Below, piece after piece: positions 42,819 through 53,395 of a DNA stretch of 64,000 bases. How positions within the stretch are numbered: the stretch's first letter is position 1; each line of letters opens with the position of its first letter. The notes beneath the pieces are model-generated. The model ran no database searches, had not been told where the DNA came from, and was given only the letters and a program-made list of their open reading frames with translations. The DNA comes from CAWALV01 sp963782965 (GTDB lineage: Bacteria > Actinomycetota > Actinomycetes > Acidothermales > Acidothermaceae). The position numbers were made by a program, and so were the translations under genes. The stretch covers positions 1,984,001 through 2,048,000 of the forward strand of contig CAWALV010000006.1 of the NCBI GenBank assembly GCA_963782965.1. The letters run 5' to 3'.

Positions 42819-44411
42819 TCAGACCTCCACGAGGTCGACGGCACGACCCGAGGATGCACCGATCTCGCTGACGACGGCGTCGATGACCGCACCCGGCAAC
42901 GCGGAGTCGACGGTGAGCGCGATCAGAGCATGGCCACCCTTGGCGTCGCGCGCGACCTGCATGCCCGCGATGTTGATGCCGTGCTCGCCGAGGATGTGAC
43001 CCAGAACGCCGACGACGCCCGGCCGGTCGTCGTAGCGGAAGAAGCCGAGGTGTTCGGAAAGCGTCAGGTCGACGTCGAAGTCGTCAACCTTCACCAGCTT
43101 CTCGACGGTCTTCGGTCGAGCCAGCGTGCCGGCGACCGACAGCTGTTGGCCGGAAGGCAGCGTCCCACGAACCACGATGAGGTTGCGGAAGTCGGGGCTT
43201 TCGTCGTCCGTCACGAGGCTGACCTCGACGCTCCGGTCCTGTGCGAACAGCGGGGCGTTCACGTAAGTGACCGACTTCTCGACCACGTCGGTGAAGACGC
43301 CCTTCAAGACGGCGAGTTCGAGCACCTTCACGTCGTACTGCGCGATCTCACCACGAACCTCGACCTCGATCCGAGCAGCAATGCCACCGGCCAGTGCGGT
43401 GAATACGCGGCCCAGCTTTTCGGCCAACGGCAACCCGGGGCGCACGTCCTCGGCAATCGCGCCGCCCTGCACATTGACGGCGTCCGGCACGAACTCGCCC
43501 TTGAGTGCGAGTTTCACCGACTTCGCGACCGCCGTGCCCGCCTTCTCCTGGGCTTCGTCGGTGCTGGCGCCGAGGTGGGGAGTCACGACGACGTTGTCGA
43601 ACTCGAACAGCGGGCTGGACGTCGTGGGCTCGGTGGCGTAGACGTCGAGACCGACACCACCGACCCGGCCTTCCTTGACCGCGATCGCCAGCGCGTCTTC
43701 GTCGACGAGACCGCCGCGCGCAGCGTTGACGATGATGACGCCGGGCTTGACCATCGCGAGCTCACGCTCGCCGATGAGCCCGAGGGTCTCCGGGGTCTTC
43801 GGCAGGTGGACCGTGATGATGTCGCTCTCGCGCAGCAACTCTTCGAGCGTGACCAGGCGGACGCCGTATTGCGCGGCGCGAGCCGGCTGCACGTAAGGGT
43901 CGTAGGCGATGAGGTGAGTACCGAAGGCAGCGAGCCGCTGAGCGACCAGCTGGCCGATCTTGCCGAGGCCGACGACGCCGATGGTTTTGTCGAGCAGCTC
44001 GACACCGGTGAACTTCGAGCGCTTCCATTCGCCGCTCTTGAGCGAGGCGTTGGCGTTCGGGACGCGGCGGGCCACCGCGAGGAGCAGGCCGATGGCGTGC
44101 TCGGCAGCACTCACGATGTTGGACTGCGGCGCGTTCACGACCATCACGCCGGCGTTGGTGGCGGTCTTGACGTCGACGTTGTCGAGGCCGACACCGGCCC
44201 GGGCGATGACCTTGAGCTTGGTCGCGGCCGCGATCGCCTCGGCGTCCATCTTGGTGGCGCTACGGATGATCACGGCGTCGGCGTCGGCGAGGGCCGGCAG
44301 CAGGGCGCTGCGGTCGGCGCCGTTCACTTCGCGGACGTCGAAGTCGCCGCTGAGCATGTCGATGCCGGCACGGGAGAGTTCTTCTGCGATGAGAACTACG
44401 GGCTTGCTCAT
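42819..44411 (-). CDS. serA: D-3-phosphoglycerate dehydrogenase
   Basis: 530 residues from ATG 44411, with GGAGGAAC upstream. D-isomer 2-hydroxyacid dehydrogenase core: LGKIGQLVAQRLAAFGTHLI (NAD site), NAARGGLVDEDAL, HLGASTDEAQEKAG (His); then the ASB regulatory domain and a C-terminal ACT domain (LGFFRYDDRPGVVGVLGHIL). First step of serine synthesis, usually feedback-inhibited by serine. In relatives it directly follows ilvC; here a 9.4-kb insert separates them. Confidence 0.96.
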   Translation of the reverse strand: MSKPVVLIAEELSRAGIDMLSGDFDVREVNGADRSALLPALADADAVIIRSATKMDAEAIAAATKLKVIARAGVGLDNVDVKTATNAGVMVVNAPQSNIVSAAEHAIGLLLAVARRVPNANASLKSGEWKRSKFTGVELLDKTIGVVGLGKIGQLVAQRLAAFGTHLIAYDPYVQPARAAQYGVRLVTLEELLRESDIITVHLPKTPETLGLIGERELAMVKPGVIIVNAARGGLVDEDALAIAVKEGRVGGVGLDVYATEPTTSSPLFEFDNVVVTPHLGASTDEAQEKAGTAVAKSVKLALKGEFVPDAVNVQGGAIAEDVRPGLPLAEKLGRVFTALAGGIAARIEVEVRGEIAQYDVKVLELAVLKGVFTDVVEKSVTYVNAPLFAQDRSVEVSLVTDDESPDFRNLIVVRGTLPSGQQLSVAGTLARPKTVEKLVKVDDFDVDLTLSEHLGFFRYDDRPGVVGVLGHILGEHGINIAGMQVARDAKGGHALIALTVDSALPGAVIDAVVSEIGASSGRAVDLVEV

Positions 44412-44555
44412 GGTGGGCGTTCCTCCGACGTAGGGCCAGACGTCGAGCGTCGAGCCGGTGAGATTCGTCGGCGTTGGCCACCACGCTGTAGCACGCGCCA
44501 GATGTGCGGCCAGTCTAGCGCGCACGTTTCACCCGTGTTTCGCCGGGCGCGGCGC

Positions 44556-44650
44556 GGCGCCGAGCCGTTTGAGCGAGGCGTTCCTCGGGGCGTGCCTCGG
44601 GGCGTGCCTCGGGGCGTGGCGGGCGTGGCGGGCGTGGCGCCGAGCCGTTT
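44556..44650. repeat. GC-rich short tandem repeats upstream of serA
   Basis: Three 12-bp units GGCGTKCCTCGG (44577-44612) run into three 9-bp units GGCGTGGCG (44613-44639). The block is enclosed by an exact 15-bp direct repeat, GGCGCCGAGCCGTTT, at 44556-44570 and 44636-44650. It lies between the serA start and the 95-bp repeat. No gene is seen in 44412-44754. Confidence 0.8.
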
Positions 44651-44742
44651 CAGCGGGCCCTTATGAGGCCAACCCACCCGAGGACAGGCTTGCCAGCCTG
44701 TCCTCGGGGGTGTTGACCACGTTTACGTGATCAACCCGCAGC
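44648..44742. repeat. 95-bp repeat, copy 1 (serA side)
   Basis: 95 bases that match copy 2 at 54113-54207 with one mismatch, in the same orientation. It holds two hairpins: CCGAGGACAGGCT with AGCCTGTCCTCGG (44679-44708), and GTTGACCACG-ttta-CGTGATCAAC (44712-44735, one mismatch). It ends 12 bases before the stop of the giant secreted protein gene on the minus strand. No T run. Could be a terminator-like or REP-like element or a recombination site. Confidence 0.9.
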
Positions 44743-44754
44743 AGGGCCGGGCGG

Positions 44755-47700
44755 TCAGCCGCCGAGCATCCGGGTCAGGTGCCTTTCGACGGCCAGGCCG
44801 AGCGCCGACTCACCGCCGAACAGGTAGACGTGCCGGACGCCGGCCCCGGCTGCCGCCAGGTAGGAGTCGGCGCACGCGGGAAGGGCGGCGCTCGTCGACA
44901 GCACGAGGGCGCCGCCCTCCTGACCGAGGAGCGCGCCCCCAGCCAGGCCGTCGGCGAACGTGGTGCCGGTCGCCACGCCGACGGCATCGGGGTGGGCGAA
45001 GAGGGTGCGCGCGACGACGGCCGCCGTCTCATACCGGTCGGCACCCAAGAGCGGAACCGCTGCGCGGTCTGCGGTTGCGGCCGGGCCACCGACCGCGAAG
45101 GTGCGGCCGGGATGGCTCGCCAGGTACGCCTTCGTCTGCGCCGACATCGTGGCCCCGTCGGTCAGCAGCACGACGCCGCCGACCTTCGCCGCTGCCACGC
45201 CCGCCGTGAGCGCGTCCGGGAAGGCGGTCCCGGTGGCGAGGAACACGGTGGAGGGGGCGCCGACGGCGTCGGCGACGGCCACCGCCGTGGCGTAACGGTT
45301 CACGCCGCCGTAGCGGACGACCTGGTAGTGCAGCGACGCCAGCCGGGTTGCGACGCTCGCCGGAACGGCGGCGGTTCCTCCGACGATGTAGACCGTCCGG
45401 CCGGGTGGCAGCACCCGCGTGATCTCGCGTTCGACGATCGGCAGCAGCGAGCTGCCGGTCGTGAGCAGCAGCGGTGCGTCACGCTTCACGGCCAGTACGG
45501 TCGCCACCAGGGCATCGGGGAACAGGTCGCCGCGGGTCAACACCACAGCACCCGCGCCACCGGCGGGGAAGCGCTGCTGGGAGATGGCGACGGCAGTCGC
45601 GTACCGATCGTTCCCCGAGATGCGCTGTACGGGCAGCGGGGACGGCGGTGGTGGCGAGCCCGCGGTGGGCCGGCACGCCGGTGAGGCGACCGATTCCGGG
45701 CCGGAGCCGACAGCGTTGACCGCTGCCACGGTGAACGTGAACGTCACACCGTTCGTCAGACCGGTGATCGTCAACGACGTGGTGGCATCACTCGTCGTCA
45801 CCGCTGGCTGCGCCGCCGAGCCGATATACGGCGTCACGACATAGCGCAGCACAACCGTCCCGCCGTCACTGGCAGGCGCGCTCCACGACACGACAGCCGA
45901 GGCATTCCCGGCCGCGGCCGCCACCGCGAAGGGAGCACCCGGCACAGTCACCGGCGTCACTACAGCTGTTTGCGCGGACTCAGGTCCGTACCCGATGCCG
46001 TTCGCCGCGGCCACACTGAACGTGTACGCCGTTCCGTTCATCAAACCGGTGACCACGATGGACGTCGCGTTGCCGGCGTCCGTGGTGCCCTGCGCGATGC
46101 CACCGACGTACGTGGTCACCCGATAGCCAGTTACAGCTGCCCCGCCGTCACTGGCAGGAGCGCTCCACGACACGGTGGCCGACGCATTACCCGCAGCCGC
46201 CGTCACACCCGTCGGTGCACCTGACACCGTCATCGGCGTCACTACAGCTGTTTGCGCGGACTCAGGTCCGTACCCGATGCCGTTCGCCGCGGCCACACTG
46301 AACGTGTACGCCGTTCCGTTCATCAAACCGGTGACCACGATGGACGTCGCGTTGCCGGCGTCCGTGGTGCCCTGCGCGATGCCACCGACGTACGTGGTCA
46401 CCCGATAGCCAGTTACAGCTGCCCCGCCGTCACTGGCAGGAGCGCTCCACGACACGGTGGCCGACGCATTACCCGCAGCCGCCGTCACAGCCGTCGGTGC
46501 ACCTGACACCGTCATCGGCGTGCACGGGTCTGTCTGCACCGACTCGGGGCCGTAGCCGACACCATTTCCCGCGGCCACGCTGAACGTGTACGCCGTTCCG
46601 TTCATCAAGCCACCGACCACGATGGACGTCGCGTTGCCGGCGTCCGTGGTGCCCTGCGCGATGCCACCGACGTACGTGGTCACCCGATAGCCAGTCACAG
46701 CCGCCCCGCCGTCACTGGCAGGCGCGCTCCACGACACGGTGGCCGACGCATTACCCGCAGCCGCCGTCATAGCCGTCGGTGCACCCGGCGGATCCGCCAG
46801 GTCGATCTGCACCGAGCCGCCCGCCGGAACGGTCACCCACGCAGAGCGTGTGGTGCCGTAGACGTCGCCGAACGGGACTCCGCCGACTTTCGCCAGCGCC
46901 GGCACGGTCACCGGCACTGTCGCCGCGGTTGCACCGGAGTTCGACAGCACGACGGCCCATCCCTTGTCGGACGCGCTGACCTCGCCTGTCGCCTGCGCGC
47001 CGGCCCAGGCTGCGTTCTTCGCGAGCACATCAGCGGCCTTCGTGTCGGTCATCGGCTCGATAGGCACGGCGTACCAGGCGCGGTACTGGTCGAGCACGCT
47101 CTGTAGGAACGTGAGGACGACGTAACCCTCGTTGCTGCTCCCGGTGTTCGCCGGGCCGATCAGGTTGGATTGGTGCGCGAACCCCACCCGGGGGTTGTTC
47201 GCCAGGACGTGCCCGAGCGCTATCCACGTCTCCGATGCGAGTATCTGCGTCTCGGTTGACCCTTGCCGTAGATCGCGTCGTACTGGCCGAGTTCCTCGGC
47301 CCAGGTGCTCGCGTCGTAGTAGATGTTGCTCGGGTAGCGCGGCGCCGACTCCGCGGTCGAGCCACCGCTGCTGAGCTGGTACTGGTCGGGCTGGCGCGAT
47401 GCATCAGCGGCGAAAGTCGTGATGCCCGACGCAGCGAGTGCGGCCGGCATGTTCGGGTTCTCCAAACCGGAGTGCTCACCCGTCACGACTGTGCCGTACT
47501 CGATGTTGGTCAGACCGTGGGCCTTGGCGAACTCGATATTGAGGTTGATCTCCTGCTCGATTTCCGTTGCGGAATACCAACTGCCGGCAAGGATGCCCGG
47601 ATTGTTGGACGTCGGAAAGGCAGCGTCGGCAGTCGGTGAGTTGCCTGGCGTCACGCCGGTGTCGGTGAACGTGTACGGCCCCGCGCCACTGGTGTTTTCG

Positions 47701-49126
47701 GGTACCGACCCGACGAGCCCGTACGCGGTCGCCGCGGGATCCTCGCGGTAGACGCGATAGCCCCAGAACCCGCCGGCCGGCTCGGTGAACGACTGCCCGA
47801 GGGCGGCCATGGATGGCCCGCCGTCGTTGGTTGCCTCAGGCCAGGTGACGGTGACCGAACCACCGCCGGCCACGAGCAATCTGCTGCACGGCCGACGGCT
47901 CGGACTCGCCGTAGGGCGTAACAGCGGTGACCACGTAGTTGTACGAGGCTGCCGCCATCGTGCCGCCGCCGGCGGTCACGACCGACGTCACCGGCATCGC
48001 GTCCCAGGTCTGGCCGCCGAGGAAATGATGTGACCACGTGTGGTTAACCCAGTTGAACTCGGCTTGGTGGGCAAGGAGTTCGTTCACCATCGCGGTGTTC
48101 TCGCCCGAGGTCGCGCCGAAGCCGTTGAAGACCAGGTTGAGCTTGAAGCCGTTGGCGTTCTGCCAAGCGACGACGTAATCGACGTCGGCCGAACTCATGA
48201 GAACGTCCGGCGGAACCTTGGCAGGGTCCATGACGGAAGGGCAGTTGTAGTCGGCTGGTTCCGTCGCCATCGGTACGCACTCGTACTCGGTGCTCCACGA
48301 CGTTGTCGGGAATGAAGACGTCGTCGATGTCCTCGCCGAGGTAGTTGCGGTACAAGCCCAGATGCCGGCCGTTCGTGACCCAGTCGATGAGACCCGGGGC
48401 GAGCAGCAACCACTGCATCTGGTGGTAGTTGTAGTTGAACGTCAACGCCATCTCGGCCACACCCGACTGCGGGTCCGTCGTGACATCCGGATGCTGGTAC
48501 ACGCCCGCGAGCACCCCACCGCCGCCCGTGAGGTACGGCGTGAACGGCGCCCCGGAATCCACCGACGCCGGGTAACCATACGTGCCGCTCTCGAGCGGAA
48601 CGGGACCTTTGAGATAGCCGAAATCCCCCGCCAGCGCGGCGGTGGTGAGGGTTGCGGTCGTGCCCTCGACGGGGTCGCTACCGGAAAGGTATGTCAGCCC
48701 GATCGCCGACGTCGGCCACACGTAGGCGTCGACCTGCCGGACGCCGAAGCGCGCCTCATACGCGTAGACATCCGCCAGTTCGGACGACGAGTACCCGCCA
48801 TTTGCGCTGTCGATGACCACGGCGTTGAACCGACCGCGCGTGCTGTCGGCCGCCTCGACGAGGGCAGGGGCAGCCAGCTCGGCCGCATTCCCCGGCTGCA
48901 CGCGGGTGAACGGCACGCCTTCGGAAGCGAGCCGGTCGGCCCAGGCTCCGATCGGTGGATCGTCGGCCGCACCGATAAGCAGGAATCGCATCTCGGTGCT
49001 GGTAGGCAGAACCGAGGAGTTCGACGCGGCACTCGCGGAGCCCGACGGCCCCGTACCGGTGGAAACCACCAGAACCGACGCGCACAACGCGAGCGCACAC
49101 ACAGCGGACCAAGACCGGGCGCGCAT
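44755..49126 (-). pseudogene. Giant secreted protein: CE18/Agd3-like deacetylase, FnIII repeats, CWB2 anchors; three frameshifts
   Basis: One protein of about 1,450 residues split over four reading-frame pieces. Start ATG 49126 with GGAGGAAC upstream and a signal peptide (RARSWSAVCALALCASVLVV). N-terminal part: GEDIDDVFIPDNVVEH and FNWVNHTWSHHFLGGQTWDA carry a DD pair and an HxxxH metal-type motif like Agd3/CE18 polysaccharide deacetylases. Middle: four FnIII domains (three almost identical). C-terminus: three CWB2 cell-wall-binding repeats (RISGNDRYATAVAISQQRF, NRYATAVAVADAVG, DRYETAAVVARTL). Frames change near 48283 (extra base), 47890 (extra base) and 47255 (missing base). May be real decay or assembly error. 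It would remove acetyl groups from an exopolysaccharide while bound to the cell wall. Confidence 0.8.
45959..46804. repeat. Three 282-bp tandem repeats encoding FnIII domains
   Basis: Units start at 45959, 46241 and 46523. Units one and two are almost identical at DNA level; unit three differs in a few places. Each encodes a 94-residue FnIII domain (SWSAPASDGGAAVTGYRVTT). The high identity points to recent duplication or gene conversion. Confidence 0.88.
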
Positions 49127-49418
49127 GATTGTTCCTCCCCCCAAGTGGAGTCCGCGCACGCTAACAGCGCTTGCCCGCCGCCAACAGACGGACGCCGACC
49201 ATGCACGGACGCGTTCCTAAGTAAGGGAAACTCGCCACTTCTGGTGCGGACCTTTGTCACCTCGCGAGTCGGGCAACGGCTGACGATCCACACGGCGCAT
49301 CACGCATCGCACACATCGCACAATGCGGCTTCGTCGGCCGAAATCGTGCAACCAGAGCGAGTACGCTGCAGGGGCCGCATCCGCCGGGCGGTTGTCATCA
49401 AGAGCGAGGCGGTCATCG

Positions 49419-50378
49419 ATGCAGGCGCGCGCTGTCGCGATGACGAGCGTCATCACCGTGGCGCTCGGGTGCGGGTGCAGCGCGCATCACGCCGCCTCCC
49501 GTCCGAGCCCTGCCACGTCCTCGCCGCATGCCACGGCTGCCTCGTCGTCCGGCCGAGGAGCACAAGCTTCGGCGTCCGAACCGTCGGTTGTGCCGGGCAC
49601 GTCGGGCACACCGAGCGCGACGATCACGTCGACGAAGTCGACCAGCAATGCCCAACAACCACCTACGGGTGCGCGCTGGCTTCCCGGCCCAGGCACCACC
49701 TGGCAATGGGAGCTCGACCACCCCCTCACATCGGCAGAAGCGCAGCTGCGAGTGGACGCGTTCGACATCGACGGCTTCGACAACTCCGCAGCGACGGTAG
49801 CTGTTGTGCATGCCGGCGGCGCGAAAGCGATCTGCTACGTCGACGTGGGCACAGCCGAGAACTGGCGGCCCGACTTCGCAGGTTTTCCCGCTTCGACGCT
49901 CGGCGCCGACAATGGCTGGCCGGGCGAGCGCTGGCTCGACATCAGACAGCTGACGGCGCTGGCGCCGGTGATGGCTGCGCGGTTCCAGATGTGCCGCGAC
50001 AAGGGCTTTGATGCCGTCGAGGCCGACAACATCGACGGGTTCGACAACAAGAGCGGCTTTCCGCTGAGCGCCAGTGACCAGCTGGCTTACAACACCTGGG
50101 TGGCCCAGACCGTGCATCGTCTCGGCATGAGTGTGGCGCAGAAGAACGACGACGCCCAGGTTGCGTCGCTCGTCGGTTCGTTCGACTTCGCGATCGTCGA
50201 GCAATGCGTGCAGTACTCGACGTGTGCCGCCTACTCTCCGTACGTCCAGCGGCATCGCGCCGTTCTCGACGTCGAATACTCGACCGGAACCGGGTTTTGC
50301 GCAACGTTGCCGGCCGGCATTGACGGCATGGCCAAGCACCTCAAACTCGACGCCTACCGGGTGGCGTGTCCGGGGTGA
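49419..50378 (+). CDS. GH114-family lipoprotein (endo-alpha-1,4-polygalactosaminidase-like)
   Basis: 319 residues from ATG 49419 with GAGGCGG upstream. Lipoprotein signal (MTSVITVALGCGCSAHH), a Ser/Thr/Ala-rich linker, then the GH114 domain: TWQWELDHPL, DIDGFDNSAATVAVVHAGGA, ICYVDVGTAENWRPDFAGFP, GERWLDIR and the acidic motif FDAVEADNIDGF. GH114 enzymes such as Ega3 and the hydrolase part of PelA cut alpha-1,4-galactosamine-rich polymers. Divergent from the CE18-like gene (292 gene-free bases between them) and convergent with the membrane protein gene (15-base gap). Probably a cell-surface modifying or releasing enzyme. Confidence 0.85.
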   Translation: MQARAVAMTSVITVALGCGCSAHHAASRPSPATSSPHATAASSSGRGAQASASEPSVVPGTSGTPSATITSTKSTSNAQQPPTGARWLPGPGTTWQWELDHPLTSAEAQLRVDAFDIDGFDNSAATVAVVHAGGAKAICYVDVGTAENWRPDFAGFPASTLGADNGWPGERWLDIRQLTALAPVMAARFQMCRDKGFDAVEADNIDGFDNKSGFPLSASDQLAYNTWVAQTVHRLGMSVAQKNDDAQVASLVGSFDFAIVEQCVQYSTCAAYSPYVQRHRAVLDVEYSTGTGFCATLPAGIDGMAKHLKLDAYRVACPG

Positions 50379-50393
50379 GCCGCACGTGCCGCC

Positions 50394-51713
50394 CTAGGGG
50401 TGTTGCGCGAAGACGCGGGCCGGGTCTCGCACGACACGCCACAATGGCGTCGCGGCGATCGACGCCGCGACGACGAGGCCGACCAGCAGCGCGACGAGCG
50501 TTTCCGCGGCGGGCCATCCATAGCGAAGTGTCAGCACGCTTGCGAGGCAGCCGAGTGCGGTAGCCATCGCCCAGGCGCCGAACCCGAGACCCTCGAGCAG
50601 CGCCACGAGCAATCCCACGATGGCGACGATCACGAGCTCTGCGCCGAACCACATCACGGTTCGACCGTCGGCTGCGTCGTGCGCCCAGAGCATCCACCAT
50701 GCCGCACACACGAACAGTGTCGGAGCGACCAGCCTCAACACGGCGCCCGCGAGAGTTCGCGTCACGACTCCTTGCCCGATCCCGCGCGTCGACGCGGCGC
50801 CGGCGGCAGTGAGGAGGTTCGTGCTCTCGAGTTCTTCGGGAAGCCGAAACCACAGAAGGGAGAGGCGGTCTCCGGCCCACGCCGAGCCGATCAGCGCGCC
50901 GGTGAAGACGGCGATGGTCGCCCCGGAAGCACGGGTAGGGCCGGCACCGAAGACGACGGCCATGAGACCGCCGAGCTCGGCCCCGACGAGACCCGACGCC
51001 AGCGACTGCGCCCACCCTCGGCACGCGAGGGGCATCTTGGGGGTCGGCATCGTCGTCAACGCCGCGGCGGCGAGCACACTGGTCGCCAAGGCAAGGGCGG
51101 TCGCGACCCAGACCAGATGGCCGTGTGCTGGATACGCGACAGCGCAACCGAGCAGCGCGGCATACGCCGCGGTCCATCGTCGCCACGCGAGCGGTAGCGC
51201 GACCAGCAGCACCACTCCTGCCGATACACACAGGGCCGCAATGGAGCTCCAGAAAGCGAGGACGACGTTGCCCAGCCCGGCGGTCGCGAGCACGGCCGCA
51301 ACGACACGCCGCTCCGCGAAGATGCGAGCTGTGGGTTCAGTGGTCGCTCCGTAGCGACGGCGGAACAACCACTGGCTCGACAGGATGACGGGAAGCGACG
51401 CCGTCCACCCGGTCTGCACGCTCGCGACCCCGAAGTGATCGACGGCGGCCCAGAGCAACCGGGTCACGACCGCGATGCCGAGCAGTTGCGCGAGAAGCTC
51501 GTGACCGCTTCGTTCGACCGAGCGTCCTGCGTGAAGCACGTCCGGCTGTGGCGTCGCAGTCGGCGCACCGCGTAGCGGCCCGGCCCGCAGCGCGACGCCG
51601 GGCGCCACGCCACCCCAGGCCTCGAGGACGACGGCCGACTCGAGGCAGTCCCGGGGCGGGCGGTTCAGCTTCGCCACCACGCGGGCGCGCAGCTGGTTCT
51701 GAGTCGCCGTCAT
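50394..51713 (-). CDS. Polytopic membrane protein of the polysaccharide locus
   Basis: 439 residues, about ten to eleven transmembrane helices after a cytoplasmic N-terminus (NRPPRDCLESAVVLEAWGGV). Overlaps the PelF-like gene by 4 bases, so the two are coupled. I do not see PelG or Wzx motifs, but the place and shape would fit a flippase or export partner. No other family recognised. Confidence 0.7.
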   Translation of the reverse strand: MTATQNQLRARVVAKLNRPPRDCLESAVVLEAWGGVAPGVALRAGPLRGAPTATPQPDVLHAGRSVERSGHELLAQLLGIAVVTRLLWAAVDHFGVASVQTGWTASLPVILSSQWLFRRRYGATTEPTARIFAERRVVAAVLATAGLGNVVLAFWSSIAALCVSAGVVLLVALPLAWRRWTAAYAALLGCAVAYPAHGHLVWVATALALATSVLAAAALTTMPTPKMPLACRGWAQSLASGLVGAELGGLMAVVFGAGPTRASGATIAVFTGALIGSAWAGDRLSLLWFRLPEELESTNLLTAAGAASTRGIGQGVVTRTLAGAVLRLVAPTLFVCAAWWMLWAHDAADGRTVMWFGAELVIVAIVGLLVALLEGLGFGAWAMATALGCLASVLTLRYGWPAAETLVALLVGLVVAASIAATPLWRVVRDPARVFAQHP

Positions 51714-53395
51714 GCGGTCGCCTCGCGCGGTCGGTCGGGCTTCGAATCGGCTCGGGTTGCGCTGCTTTCTGCGGGCACCGAACGCGTTGCGCTGAGTTCC
51801 GCCAGGATCTGCCGGTAGCCATCGATGAACGTGTCCTGGTCGAAGTGCCGGCCGAGCCGGCGACGTCCCCGCTCCCCTAACGTCTCGGCGAAGTCGGGAT
51901 CCTCCAGGAGTGCGACGACGGCGGCCGCGAGCCCGTTGACGTCGCCCGGCGGAGCCGTCAGGCCCGCCCCACGCATCGCATCGAGCACGCCTCCGACGTT
52001 GGTCGTCACGACGGGTCGACCCTCGGCCAGCGCCTCGAGCACCGCCATGGGAAAGCCTTCGGAGATGCTCGTGAGGAGGAGCAGATCAGCCTTGCGTATT
52101 TCTCCGGACGGGTCGCGGGTCGCACCCATGAACCGGAAGGTGTCGTGCAGTCCCATCTCGGCGTGGAGCCGGAAGCAGGCATCGGCGTACGCGCGCTGAC
52201 CTTCTGACACCGGTCCGAAATGCAGGAAGCGCACGTCCGGCACGCGGCGCGCGACGACCGCCGCGACCCGAAGCAGCGTCGCGACGTCCTTGAGCGGGTC
52301 GATGCGACCCACCGCGATGACCGTCTTCGTCCGCGGTGCGGGCACGGGTGCAGTCGACCGGGCCGCCCCGTTCGGTATCACGCGGATCCGCGCCGGGTGC
52401 ACACCGAGTGCTGTTTCCCATGCCTGGTGTGCAGCCGCGACCGGCGCGACGGCATCGGCACAGGCATATGACGCGCGGGCGAATGCGCGCGCCAGGCGGG
52501 TGCTCACGAGTTTGGTGGCGGGCGACTGGGAGCCGCGGACGGCGGCAAGGTACGCCTCGCGCACGTAGAGGCCGTGCTCGGTCAGCAGCATGGGCCGACC
52601 GGTGATCGCGTGCGCGACGATGCCCGGAATCGCAGCCCACCCGGCTGCACTGACGACCACGACGTCGGCGTCGGGCACCGGGGTCGCCGCGGCGCACGCA
52701 ACCCAGAACAGCGTGCGGTAGGTCTCCACGGCAGTGTGCAGGTCGAGTGAGGGCACCACCCCGATATCGGGGTGCTGCTCGTTGGCTACCTCCGCAAGGG
52801 CGCGCAGATAGGTCGGCCAGCTGTCGGGATGGCGGAAGCTGGCGCGCACGAGGTCGGGATGGCGTTGACACCACGTCATCAGCGACACGCACGAATCGGA
52901 CGCGACGTCCCACGCCAGCAACGCCACCGCCAGCTCGGCCGCGAGGCCGACCCGCCCGGCGCGTTCGCCGCGGCCGGCACGCTCGCCTTGCTCGCCGCGC
53001 CCCTCGCGGCCAGCACGTTCGCCGTGCTCGCCGCCGGCGCTCGCCCCCCGCCGTCCAACCGCGTCGATACGCGGACGGCGGCGCCGCCTCGATGCGGAGG
53101 GCACCGAAGACCAGAGGTCGATGGCAGGCAGCAGCGTCGCGTTGCTCGGCAGCTGCATCAGCGGTGCCTGACGCGCGCCGCCGGCCGTGACCGGCAGCAC
53201 GGACCAGGAGAATTCCGGGGTACCCGAAAGCAATTGATGGCACCAGGTGCTCACACCACCGAGCACGAACGGGTACGTGCCTTCCGTCGTGAGGAGTACG
53301 CGCAACCGGTTCAGCCCACGGTCAGCCCCCGGCGCGACCGTCTGCCCGCCCACGGTCACCCCGCTCACGGCCAGTGCGACTTCCTGGAAGAACAC
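51710..53395 (-). CDS. PelF-like glycosyltransferase (GT4)
   Basis: 561 residues. Begins VLLTTEGTYPFVLGGVSTWC, the PelF hallmark, then LLTEHGLYVREAYLA, IRVIPNGA, AVGRIDPLKDVATLLRVAAV and the EX7E motif SEGFPMAVLEALAEG. PelF polymerises a UDP-GalNAc/GlcNAc-type exopolysaccharide in the cytoplasm. It carries a low-complexity Gly/Glu/Arg insert (residues about 120-150, GERAGRGERAGR). The start is uncertain: GTG 53395, 53368, 53359 or 53353 would all precede the conserved part. Confidence 0.85.
   Translation of the reverse strand: MFFQEVALAVSGVTVGGQTVAPGADRGLNRLRVLLTTEGTYPFVLGGVSTWCHQLLSGTPEFSWSVLPVTAGGARQAPLMQLPSNATLLPAIDLWSSVPSASRRRRRPRIDAVGRRGASAGGEHGERAGREGRGEQGERAGRGERAGRVGLAAELAVALLAWDVASDSCVSLMTWCQRHPDLVRASFRHPDSWPTYLRALAEVANEQHPDIGVVPSLDLHTAVETYRTLFWVACAAATPVPDADVVVVSAAGWAAIPGIVAHAITGRPMLLTEHGLYVREAYLAAVRGSQSPATKLVSTRLARAFARASYACADAVAPVAAAHQAWETALGVHPARIRVIPNGAARSTAPVPAPRTKTVIAVGRIDPLKDVATLLRVAAVVARRVPDVRFLHFGPVSEGQRAYADACFRLHAEMGLHDTFRFMGATRDPSGEIRKADLLLLTSISEGFPMAVLEALAEGRPVVTTNVGGVLDAMRGAGLTAPPGDVNGLAAAVVALLEDPDFAETLGERGRRRLGRHFDQDTFIDGYRQILAELSATRSVPAESSATRADSKPDRPREATA

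Noticed and set aside
50394..51713. Direct call of the membrane protein as PelG
   Set aside because: No PelG-type motifs seen; only position and topology would support it.
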